DNA of 5,499 bases, taken from Robiginitomaculum sp. Lineage in GTDB: Bacteria > Pseudomonadota > Alphaproteobacteria > Caulobacterales > Maricaulaceae. Positions 1-5,499 of this stretch are shown piece by piece. The stretch's first letter is position 1; each line of letters starts with the position of its first letter. The notes under the pieces are model-generated. The model was given only the letters and a program-made list of their open reading frames with translations, searched no databases and was not told where the DNA came from. The translations under genes were made by a program, and so were the position numbers. The stretch lies in the NCBI GenBank assembly GCA_016765255.1, contig JAESQI010000340.1, positions 1 through 5,499 of the forward strand, read 5' to 3'.

Positions 1-833
1 ACAGCGTAAGCACGCAGCAAAATGAGGCAAATCATTTGCTTAAAATATACGATGAAGACGGTTATTCATCAGACGAAACCGCAGGTGCGGACATCGATAT
101 TGTTCAAGATTATGACGATTTTAACGAGCTAGAACAATTGTTAGCGCCTGATGAGAGTATGGACTTTGAAACCATAAGCGGCGCAGATGACCTACAGGAC
201 ATAGACAGTGAAGGCTCTTCTCAAGCCGTCATGCATTCTGATGTCGTTACTCAACTTGGCCTTGCCGTTGATTTGCCCCGCATATCAAACCTGCAAGGTG
301 ATCATGTGCAATCGGTATCAAAAACAGAAGAAGTTCTACAACCAATTGACCAACATAACCCAGATAGACAAGCCTTTACCCGCCGTGGGCCGCGCGCCAA
401 TGACACCAAAATTTCGCCAGATCAACTTGAAGGCCTAAACATTTTGGTCGTCGAAGATATTGAAGCCAATCAAATAGTAATTCGGTCTTTGTTAGAGCCT
501 GTTGGGTGTAATATTACAATCGCAGAGAACGGGAAAAAAGGGCTGGAAATGCTTGAATTGCAAATGTTTGATGTAGTTTTGATGGATATTCGGATGCCGA
601 TTATGAACGGGATTGAGGCAACACAACATATCCGAAATACGCCAGGGCCACACCAAAATGTGCCGATCATTGCGCTTACGGCGGATGCATCGGCGGAAAA
701 TAATGCACAATGTTTGGCCGCAGGTGCCAATGTATTTTTAACAAAACCAGTGATTGTTAGCGAGCTATTTAGCTCTATTCGGTTTGTTCGGGAAAAATAT
801 AACCGCACACAGCAATCAGCCCTTTCTGCGTAA
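1..833 (+). CDS. C-terminal part of a receiver-domain protein, probably a hybrid histidine kinase (5' end outside window)
   Basis: The frame is open to the left edge (first full codon at base 3), so this is the end of a longer gene; 276 residues are visible. Residues about 146-265 form a response-regulator receiver domain that accepts a phosphoryl group from a histidine kinase. The acidic pair is E151/D152 in LVVEDIEANQ, the phospho-acceptor is D195 in LMDIRMPIMNG, the conserved Thr is T226 in IALTADA, and the Lys is K248 in FLTKP, so every catalytic residue is present. Before it lies a linker of about 140 residues, very acidic in its first half. No DNA-binding, HPt or enzymatic output domain follows the receiver. 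A C-terminal receiver with sequence of this kind is typical of hybrid kinases, but the kinase core (H, N, G boxes) is not visible, so this is inference. A TTG at 36 is a possible start codon only on paper, because it has no Shine-Dalgarno sequence. The role in the cell and the signal sensed are unknown. Confidence 0.88.
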   Translation, partial: SVSTQQNEANHLLKIYDEDGYSSDETAGADIDIVQDYDDFNELEQLLAPDESMDFETISGADDLQDIDSEGSSQAVMHSDVVTQLGLAVDLPRISNLQGDHVQSVSKTEEVLQPIDQHNPDRQAFTRRGPRANDTKISPDQLEGLNILVVEDIEANQIVIRSLLEPVGCNITIAENGKKGLEMLELQMFDVVLMDIRMPIMNGIEATQHIRNTPGPHQNVPIIALTADASAENNAQCLAAGANVFLTKPVIVSELFSSIRFVREKYNRTQQSALSA

Positions 834-841
834 AGACCAGC

Positions 842-869
842 TTGACACATATGGGATGGTGTCTACATT
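842..869 (+). promoter_or_regulatory. Candidate sigma70-type promoter for the PhzF-family gene
   Basis: A perfect -35 hexamer TTGACA (842-847) is followed after 16 bases by TACATT (864-869), which matches four of six bases of the -10 consensus. The expected transcription start, about 7 bases downstream, falls at or next to the ATG at 876. A 5-base inverted repeat, GACAC (844-848) and GTGTC (859-863), lies over the -35 and spacer and could be an operator, though arms this short often arise by chance. No experimental support is available; this is read from consensus only. Confidence 0.5.
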
Positions 870-875
870 TGCCGT

Positions 876-1703
876 ATGACAATATATCCCCTTTACCAAA
901 TTGATGCCTTTGCCAGCGAAATATTTAGCGGTAATCCAGCCGCAGTAATGCCACTCTCTGCATCCTTGCCAGATAAAGTCATGCAAAATATTGCTCAAGA
1001 AAACAATCTGGCTGAAACTGCATTTATTGTTCAGAGAGCGGACGGGGACTATGATCTGCGTTGGTTTACACCCAATGCGGAAATCGAATTTTGTGGCCAT
1101 GCAACTATTGCCAGCGCCCATGTCCTAATCGCCGAACTTGGGCATTCTCCTATGGTCGTTTTCCACACGCAAATCGGAAAGTTAGACGTTACACATACTA
1201 AGCTAGGCTATACGCTGAAAGCGCCCCTCTATCAAAGTAGCTCCATTCCAATAGACAAAGTTATCAATAAGGTGTTTGGAAAAAATATTGTAGGCGTATA
1301 TCATGCACGAAATAATATATATGTAGAGCTCGTGAGTGCACAGGCTGTCAAAGATTTCACGCCTGATATGGGCGCTATCGCGGATTATCTCGCTAGTTTA
1401 AGTAAAGACATGTTCATGGGCGTGAGCATTATGGCCGAGGGGAACGGGGACTTTCGTCAGTATGATTTTATCTCTCGTCATTTTGCTCCCTTACACGGCG
1501 TACCAGAAGACCCTGTGACTGGATCTGCTCATAGCGCACTGGCCCCGTTCTGGGCAAAACGCCTAAATGGGAAAACAGAATTGCTGGCTTACCAATGCTC
1601 AAAGCGGGGCGGGGAGCTTGTTTTAAGTGTTGGCACCGACGCCGTATATATTACAGGACAAGCCATAACATATTTACGTGGGGAGATTTTTCTGACCCCA
1701 TAA
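876..1703 (+). CDS. PhzF-family isomerase/epimerase-like protein
   Basis: This is a complete 275-residue protein, the usual length for the PhzF superfamily, which has the diaminopimelate-epimerase fold and is cytosolic. The start reads YQIDAFAS with GNPAAV shortly after, as in family members. The conserved Glu is E47 in NNLAETAFI, matching the catalytic Glu45 of Pseudomonas PhzF. H75 lies in FTPNAEIEFCGHAT and D212 in PEDPVTGSAH, matching His74 and Asp208 there. The late QCSKRGGEL segment matches the family's C-terminal glycine-rich region. All key residues are kept, so the enzyme is probably active. True PhzF isomerises a dihydroxyanthranilate intermediate in phenazine synthesis, but no other phenazine gene is seen here, and most family members act on unknown substrates, so no symbol is assigned. 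The start at 876 is almost forced: upstream the same frame offers no ATG, GTG or TTG before a stop at 843. There is no Shine-Dalgarno sequence. The preceding gene ends 42 bases upstream. Confidence 0.93.
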   Translation: MTIYPLYQIDAFASEIFSGNPAAVMPLSASLPDKVMQNIAQENNLAETAFIVQRADGDYDLRWFTPNAEIEFCGHATIASAHVLIAELGHSPMVVFHTQIGKLDVTHTKLGYTLKAPLYQSSSIPIDKVINKVFGKNIVGVYHARNNIYVELVSAQAVKDFTPDMGAIADYLASLSKDMFMGVSIMAEGNGDFRQYDFISRHFAPLHGVPEDPVTGSAHSALAPFWAKRLNGKTELLAYQCSKRGGELVLSVGTDAVYITGQAITYLRGEIFLTP

Positions 1704-1710
1704 AACGTGC

Positions 1711-1767
1711 AATATTTGGGCGAAAAGACTAAATTTCCAATAAAAATATTGTTTTTCGCTAAATATT
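1711..1767 (+). repeat. Long imperfect inverted repeat upstream of the pump operon
   Basis: The outer arms AATATTT (1711-1717) and AAATATT (1761-1767) are perfect complements. Just inside them, GCGAAAA (1720-1726) pairs with TTTTCGC (1753-1759), giving about 14 Watson-Crick pairs interrupted by a small asymmetric bulge (GG opposite T). Within the loop CAATA (1738-1742) and TATTG (1747-1751) form a further 5-base stem around AAAA. It starts 8 bases after the PhzF stop codon and ends just before the candidate -35 of the next promoter. It could be a 3' end structure of the PhzF transcript or a protein-binding site. The region is very AT-rich, so some symmetry is expected by chance. Confidence 0.45.
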
Positions 1768-1788
1768 TATTGATTTACGATAATAAAT
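1765..1788. promoter_or_regulatory. Candidate operator: inverted repeat over the pump promoter -35/spacer
   Basis: ATTTATT (1765-1771) and AATAAAT (1782-1788) are perfect 7-base inverted arms separated by 10 bases. The 24-base element covers the start of the candidate -35 hexamer and most of the spacer, where a repressor would block RNA polymerase. RND pump operons are often controlled by TetR- or MarR-type repressors binding such sites, but no regulator gene is in the window. The arms are pure A/T, so chance symmetry is a serious alternative. Confidence 0.3.
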
Positions 1789-1798
1789 TGCGTATGAT
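1770..1798 (+). promoter_or_regulatory. Candidate sigma70-type promoter of the RND pump operon
   Basis: TTGATT (1770-1775, four of six -35 consensus bases) is separated by 17 bases from TATGAT (1793-1798, five of six -10 consensus bases). Transcription would begin near 1805, leaving a leader of about 25 bases that contains the AGGAGG ribosome-binding site. This is the best promoter match in the 126-base gap before the adaptor gene, and both pump genes would be transcribed from it. Confidence 0.5.
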
Positions 1799-1818
1799 GG
1801 CCTCATTACATTCGATAT

Positions 1819-1824
1819 AGGAGG
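1819..1824 (+). promoter_or_regulatory. Ribosome-binding site deciding the adaptor start
   Basis: A full AGGAGG Shine-Dalgarno sequence lies 5 bases before the ATG at 1830 but only 2 bases before an in-frame GTG at 1827. The spacing and the stronger codon favour the ATG as the true start. Confidence 0.8.
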
Positions 1825-1829
1825 CTGTG

Positions 1830-3080
1830 ATGACATTGGAACATAAAAATACAGGTCAAAAGAGTGGGCGTAAAAGCGGCGGGTGGGTTAAAAATGCCCT
1901 GCGTATTATACTACCATTATTTGTCATTATTGCAGGCGTTGCGGGCTTTTCTCTCATGGGTACGCTAAAGGCAAAGCCAGAAACAAAGACCCAAGCTCCG
2001 AGCGCAACGCCTGTCATAACGGCCAAAGCAGAAATGCGTTCCGTCATTCTAGGTGTACAGAGCCAAGGTGAAGTTCGCCCACGCACGGAAATAAATCTTG
2101 CCGCGCAAATATCTGGAAAAATCACTTATATGTCAGAGGCGTTTGTAGAAGCTGGTCAATTTACCAAAGGCGATATCCTTATTCGCATCGAAAGCGCGGA
2201 TTATGATTTACAGGTGACCCAATCCGAAGCCAATGTAGCGCAAGCACAAATTGTTTTGACCAGAGAAATATCTGAAAGTGATATTGCTCGTCGGGATTGG
2301 GAAGACCTTGGATCAGGGGAAGCGACTCCATTATCTTTACGCGAGCCGCAATTGGCAGAGGCCCGCGCAAAATTAGCAGCAGCGCAAGCTGGTCTCGGCA
2401 TGGCCCAACTTGGGCAAGAACGGACAATACTTCGTGCGCCCTTTACAGGTAGGGTTGGCGAAAAAACGGTATCCTTTGCCCAATATATTACACCCGGGCA
2501 AAAACTAGGCCGTATTTACGCTATAGATGTTGCTGAGGTGAAACTGCCCTTAACCGATACAGATATGGGAAAACTTGGGCTAGGGATTGGGTTTAACGCC
2601 AGTTCTGCGCGCCCGGGACCAGAGGTCATATTTAGCGCTGTGATCTCTGGAGAGCCTCATACATGGCGGGGGACATTAACCCGCACGGCTTCGGAATATG
2701 ATGCAGCCACACGCACACTGTTTGGATATGCGATGTTAAATGATCCCTACGGTAAAGGTGCAGATAAAGATACGCCGTTGGCTGTCGGCCTGTTTGTCAA
2801 CGTAGAAGTTACAGGAAAAACAACGACAGAAACAATACGGGTTCCACGCAATGCGCTTCGTGGATCTGACACTATTTACATCGCAAATGAAGATAACACA
2901 TTGTCGATCCGAACCGTAGCTGTGAAATCTACAAACCGAGAATATGCTATTATATCGTCTGGAATATCGGACGGCGAGAAGGTGATTATATCGCCTGTAA
3001 AGGGTGTGTTTGACGGCATGCCAATTGAAATCGCACTCACGTCAACTGATAACGCATATAACACGCAAACGAAACTTTAG
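1830..3080 (+). CDS. RND efflux periplasmic adaptor (membrane fusion protein, HlyD/AcrA-like)
   Basis: This is a complete protein of 416 residues, a normal length for the family. The basic N-terminus (residues 1-22) is followed by a hydrophobic segment at about 24-46 with no lipobox cysteine, so it is probably held in the inner membrane by an uncleaved anchor and not by a lipid. The first half of the lipoyl-like domain lies at about 88-125 (ISGKITYM, VEAGQFTKGDIL). A helical hairpin rich in Ala and Gln follows at about 128-199. The second lipoyl half is at about 200-225 (LRAPFTGRVGE, ITPGQKLG). A beta-barrel and membrane-proximal region fill the rest, including VPRNALRG near the end. Adaptors of this type bridge an RND permease and an outer-membrane TolC-like channel. 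The permease gene begins 9 bases after the stop, so the two form an operon. The substrate cannot be read from the sequence. An alternative GTG start at 1827 would add one residue. Confidence 0.95.
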   Translation: MTLEHKNTGQKSGRKSGGWVKNALRIILPLFVIIAGVAGFSLMGTLKAKPETKTQAPSATPVITAKAEMRSVILGVQSQGEVRPRTEINLAAQISGKITYMSEAFVEAGQFTKGDILIRIESADYDLQVTQSEANVAQAQIVLTREISESDIARRDWEDLGSGEATPLSLREPQLAEARAKLAAAQAGLGMAQLGQERTILRAPFTGRVGEKTVSFAQYITPGQKLGRIYAIDVAEVKLPLTDTDMGKLGLGIGFNASSARPGPEVIFSAVISGEPHTWRGTLTRTASEYDAATRTLFGYAMLNDPYGKGADKDTPLAVGLFVNVEVTGKTTTETIRVPRNALRGSDTIYIANEDNTLSIRTVAVKSTNREYAIISSGISDGEKVIISPVKGVFDGMPIEIALTSTDNAYNTQTKL

Positions 3081-3084
3081 GAGG
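3079..3084 (+). promoter_or_regulatory. Ribosome-binding site overlapping the adaptor stop codon
   Basis: AGGAGG begins inside the TAG stop codon of the adaptor (3078-3080) and lies 5 bases before the ATG at 3090. An adjacent in-frame ATG at 3087 is only 2 bases away, so 3090 is the better start. The stop/Shine-Dalgarno overlap suggests translational coupling, which would help make the two pump parts in balanced amounts. Confidence 0.8.
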
Positions 3085-3089
3085 CCATG

Positions 3090-5499
3090 ATGAAAAATAT
3101 TATAACGTGGTGGGCAGGAAATAAAGTTGCTGCCAATTTATTGATGATTGGCATTATTCTTGGCGGCATTGTCAGCTTCTTTATGATGGAACGGGAAATG
3201 GAACCCTATGTGGAATTTCCGGGCGCGCAAATATCAGTCACATGGCTCGGCGCTTCACCCCAAGATATTGAAGAACAGATTGTTGTCCGCCTCGAAGAAG
3301 CGGTGAGTAGTGTTGACGGTATCGACAGGCTCTGGTCACGGGCCAATGAAAGCAGCGCCCGTCTTTGGGTTATCGGTAAAAACGGAATTGACGGCGATGC
3401 CTTTATTCAAGACATCACCCGCGAAATAAATGCGATCAGCACATTTCCAGCCGCCGCCGAGCCAGCACAAGTCTCGCAGTTTAGAAACCGCAATGAAATT
3501 ATGCGCATTGCTGTTTCAGGCGACGTGGGTGAAAAATTACTCAAACGAACGGCAGAAAAAGTACGCAGAGAAATTGCACTTCTTCCCTTTGTACCGTCGG
3601 TTACTTTGTTTGGGACACGCGGCGAAGAAGTGTCCATCGAGGTCTCTGAAGTCAACTTAAAGCGCTATGGCCTAACATTGCAAAACGTTGCCGATGCGGT
3701 GCGCGCAAGCTCACTTAATGCATCGGCGGGCACAGTACGGACGGGGCTGGGTAATATCCAAATTCGCACTCGAAATTTGGCCGATGATAAGACAGATTTC
3801 GAAAATATTGTCGTGCGGCAATTGGCGGGCGGGGCCACGGTTTTGGTCAAAGATGTGGCCACTGTCATAGACGGGTTTGAGCAAGTAAATTTACTCGCAA
3901 CCGTGAACGGCGAACGTACAGTCTTGGTGCAAATTCAATCTGGCCCAAATATGGACGTGGTAAAAATGGCCAAAGCCGTGCGTGAATACATGGAAGAAAA
4001 TGCGGATACATTACCCCCTGGCGTCTCTATGACATTGTGGGATGATGCGTCTGTGGTATATTCTGGTCGCATTAACACGATTGGGACTAATTTTCTATCA
4101 GGCCTGATCTTAGTGTTCATCACCTTGTTTTTATTCCTACGCCCAAAAGTTGCGTTTTGGGTCTCCATAGGCATCGTCACGGCATTTGCAGGTGGGTTGG
4201 CATTTTTGCCGCTGTTTGGCGTCTCGTTTAATATGATCTCGACCTTTGCATTTTTGCTGGTGATTGGTGTGATTGTAGATGATGCCATTATTGTTGGCGA
4301 AGCTATACATTCCCGCAACGAGGAAAACCAAACAGGATTGACCGCAGCCATTGGCGGCACGAATATGGTAACAAAACCAGTAATTTTCGCGGTTCTAACA
4401 ACCATGATTTTCTTTGCGCCTTGGATGTTTTTATCAGGCGGCACGAGTGAATTTACCCGAGCTATTTCTTTAGTGGTTATTTTGGCCCTTGCTTTTTCCC
4501 TCATCGAAAGTCTCTTGATTTTACCGGCTCATTTGGCACATCTAAAACCTGTGAATCCAAAAAACCCGATTACACGTATGCAAGCAAAAATTGCTTACAG
4601 CCTCGTATGGGTCGCCAATAATATATACCGCCCCTCTATGAAATTTTGCTTGAAACGTCGTTATCTCACCGCCGCAATGTTTTTGTCGGCAATGGTGTTG
4701 TCAGTGGGCCTGCTCACCAACGGAATTGTCAAAACCAGCTTCATGCCAGAAAGCGAGTCGGACCAAATTAACATCACTGTCGATTTGCCTGAAGGCACAC
4801 CTTATACACGGACTCTTCAAGTTTTGACGCAAATCCAGACAGCGGAAAAAGCTCTTGAAGAAGAAATTAACGAAAGCACGAGCGGCAAAGGGAAATTGAT
4901 CGAGAACTGGTATACACGCTCAAGGGATAATCAGGTCTTGGCACTGGTGAAACTGGTGCCACCAGAAACACGAACCCTTACGGCAAAAGAGACCGCAACG
5001 CGCCTCCGCGAGCTGATTGGCGAAGTGCCAGACGCTGAAAAAATAGCGGTGGAATATAAGGACGGAAATAATAATGATCCCGCCATTGAATATGTCCTCA
5101 ATGCAACCGATTTAGATGCCCTTGCTTTGGCGTCCCAAGACCTCATAGATCAATTACGGTCTTATGAGGGTGTATTTAATGTGGTCAATGACACCCAAAG
5201 CAGTGTTGAGGAAGTGCAATTTGATCTCAAGCCGGGCGCCCAGGCCCTCGGGATTACGTCTGCGGATATTGCTCGACAAATTCGCCAAGGTTTCTTTGGT
5301 GAAGAAGTGCAGCGTCTGCCGAGGGACCGACAAGATGTACGTGTATTTGTACGCTATCCTGCTGTCGATAGAACATCCCTAGATTTCCTAAGTCAAATCC
5401 GTATTCGCGCAAATGACGGGCGAGAAATACCGCTAGGCGTTGTTGCAGACTTGCGGTTTGAACAAGGCATATCAAGTATATTACGCCGTGAGCGTCAAC
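3090..5499 (+). CDS. RND efflux permease, HAE1/AcrB-type (3' end outside window)
   Basis: The frame is open without interruption from 3090 to the right edge, giving 803 complete codons of a protein that in this family is usually about 1,020-1,080 residues. It is an inner-membrane proton-driven exporter. TM1 is at about residues 11-30 and the first periplasmic porter region at about 32-330. TM2-TM6 lie at about 335-352, 355-375, 381-406, 426-448 and 458-482, and TM7 at about 525-545. The second periplasmic region follows, starting near FMPESESDQ, and runs to the edge. TM4 holds the proton-relay pair D397/D398 in GVIVDDAIIVGEA. The double Asp matches drug/hydrophobe exporters (AcrB Asp407/408) and not the metal exporters of the CusA type, which read VDAA there. 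The relay Lys of TM10 and TM8-TM12 lie outside the window. AcrB has VEN where this protein has GEA just after the pair. The gene is paired with the adaptor upstream; no outer-membrane channel gene is visible. The drug or lipid substrate is unknown. Confidence 0.95.
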   Translation, partial: MKNIITWWAGNKVAANLLMIGIILGGIVSFFMMEREMEPYVEFPGAQISVTWLGASPQDIEEQIVVRLEEAVSSVDGIDRLWSRANESSARLWVIGKNGIDGDAFIQDITREINAISTFPAAAEPAQVSQFRNRNEIMRIAVSGDVGEKLLKRTAEKVRREIALLPFVPSVTLFGTRGEEVSIEVSEVNLKRYGLTLQNVADAVRASSLNASAGTVRTGLGNIQIRTRNLADDKTDFENIVVRQLAGGATVLVKDVATVIDGFEQVNLLATVNGERTVLVQIQSGPNMDVVKMAKAVREYMEENADTLPPGVSMTLWDDASVVYSGRINTIGTNFLSGLILVFITLFLFLRPKVAFWVSIGIVTAFAGGLAFLPLFGVSFNMISTFAFLLVIGVIVDDAIIVGEAIHSRNEENQTGLTAAIGGTNMVTKPVIFAVLTTMIFFAPWMFLSGGTSEFTRAISLVVILALAFSLIESLLILPAHLAHLKPVNPKNPITRMQAKIAYSLVWVANNIYRPSMKFCLKRRYLTAAMFLSAMVLSVGLLTNGIVKTSFMPESESDQINITVDLPEGTPYTRTLQVLTQIQTAEKALEEEINESTSGKGKLIENWYTRSRDNQVLALVKLVPPETRTLTAKETATRLRELIGEVPDAEKIAVEYKDGNNNDPAIEYVLNATDLDALALASQDLIDQLRSYEGVFNVVNDTQSSVEEVQFDLKPGAQALGITSADIARQIRQGFFGEEVQRLPRDRQDVRVFVRYPAVDRTSLDFLSQIRIRANDGREIPLGVVADLRFEQGISSILRRERQ

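Noticed and set aside
36..38. TTG as the true start of the receiver-domain gene
   Set aside because: The frame stays open to the left edge, there is no Shine-Dalgarno sequence before the TTG, and the coding character continues upstream, so a 5'-truncated gene is much more likely.
470..850. 126-residue open frame on the minus strand
   Set aside because: It is antisense to the receiver domain, whose motifs are intact; the minus-strand product resembles nothing known and has no convincing ribosome-binding site.
816..1121. 101-residue open frame on the minus strand
   Set aside because: It overlaps the start of the PhzF gene in antisense and lacks any family features.
876..1703. Naming the enzyme phzF and inferring phenazine synthesis
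   Set aside because: The superfamily is broad and no other phenazine gene is present, so only the family is called.
1720..1759. Rho-independent terminator for the PhzF gene
   Set aside because: The stem is AT-rich with a long loop and no T-run follows the outer stem; the small inner stem followed by five T is too weak to call.
3430..3870. Short plus-strand open frames (3430-3660 and 3688-3870) in another frame
   Set aside because: They are out-of-frame shadows of the permease porter region, with no ribosome-binding sites or recognisable products.
3935..4504. 189-residue open frame on the minus strand
   Set aside because: It lies wholly inside the permease gene, opposite its TM2-TM6 region, and the translation shows no recognisable domain. 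The plus-strand reading has clear RND motifs.
3087..5499. Permease as a frameshifted pseudogene
   Set aside because: I read every codon from 3087 to the end and found no stop or frame change; the gene is simply cut by the window edge.

Overview
The window carries four protein-coding regions, all on the plus strand and tightly packed: (i) the C-terminal end of a two-component protein with a receiver domain, cut by the left edge; (ii) a complete PhzF-family isomerase/epimerase-like gene; (iii) a complete periplasmic adaptor (membrane fusion protein) of an RND efflux pump; and (iv) the N-terminal three quarters of the matching RND inner-membrane permease, cut by the right edge. I see no RNA gene, mobile element, CRISPR array, attachment site or origin.

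Organism: an RND permease plus a membrane-anchored adaptor implies a Gram-negative bacterium. Base composition looks moderate (roughly mid-40s % GC by eye, not computed). Codon use is mixed and looks alike in all genes, with no obvious sign that one segment is foreign. A marine-type alphaproteobacterium would fit, but this is an impression from style and not proof.

Layout: bases 1-833 hold a strongly acidic linker followed by a canonical receiver domain, probably the tail of a hybrid histidine kinase. A 42-base gap (834-875) holds a good promoter-like sequence placed so that transcription would start at or next to the ATG of the PhzF gene (876-1703), which has no Shine-Dalgarno sequence. A 126-base AT-rich gap (1704-1829) holds a long imperfect inverted repeat, a second inverted repeat and a sigma70-like promoter. 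These lead into a two-gene pump operon, the adaptor at 1830-3080 and the permease from 3090 to the window end. Both pump genes share the same ribosome-binding layout: AGGAGG, 5 bases, then ATG, with a second possible start codon one codon upstream.

How they work together: the adaptor and permease would form two parts of a tripartite proton-driven export pump. The outer-membrane channel and any dedicated regulator are not in the window. The receiver protein and the PhzF-like enzyme have no demonstrable functional link to the pump beyond sharing its orientation. I find no convincing new biological system here. The points most worth checking are the putative leaderless PhzF transcript, the inverted repeats in front of the pump operon, and the acidic linker before the receiver domain.
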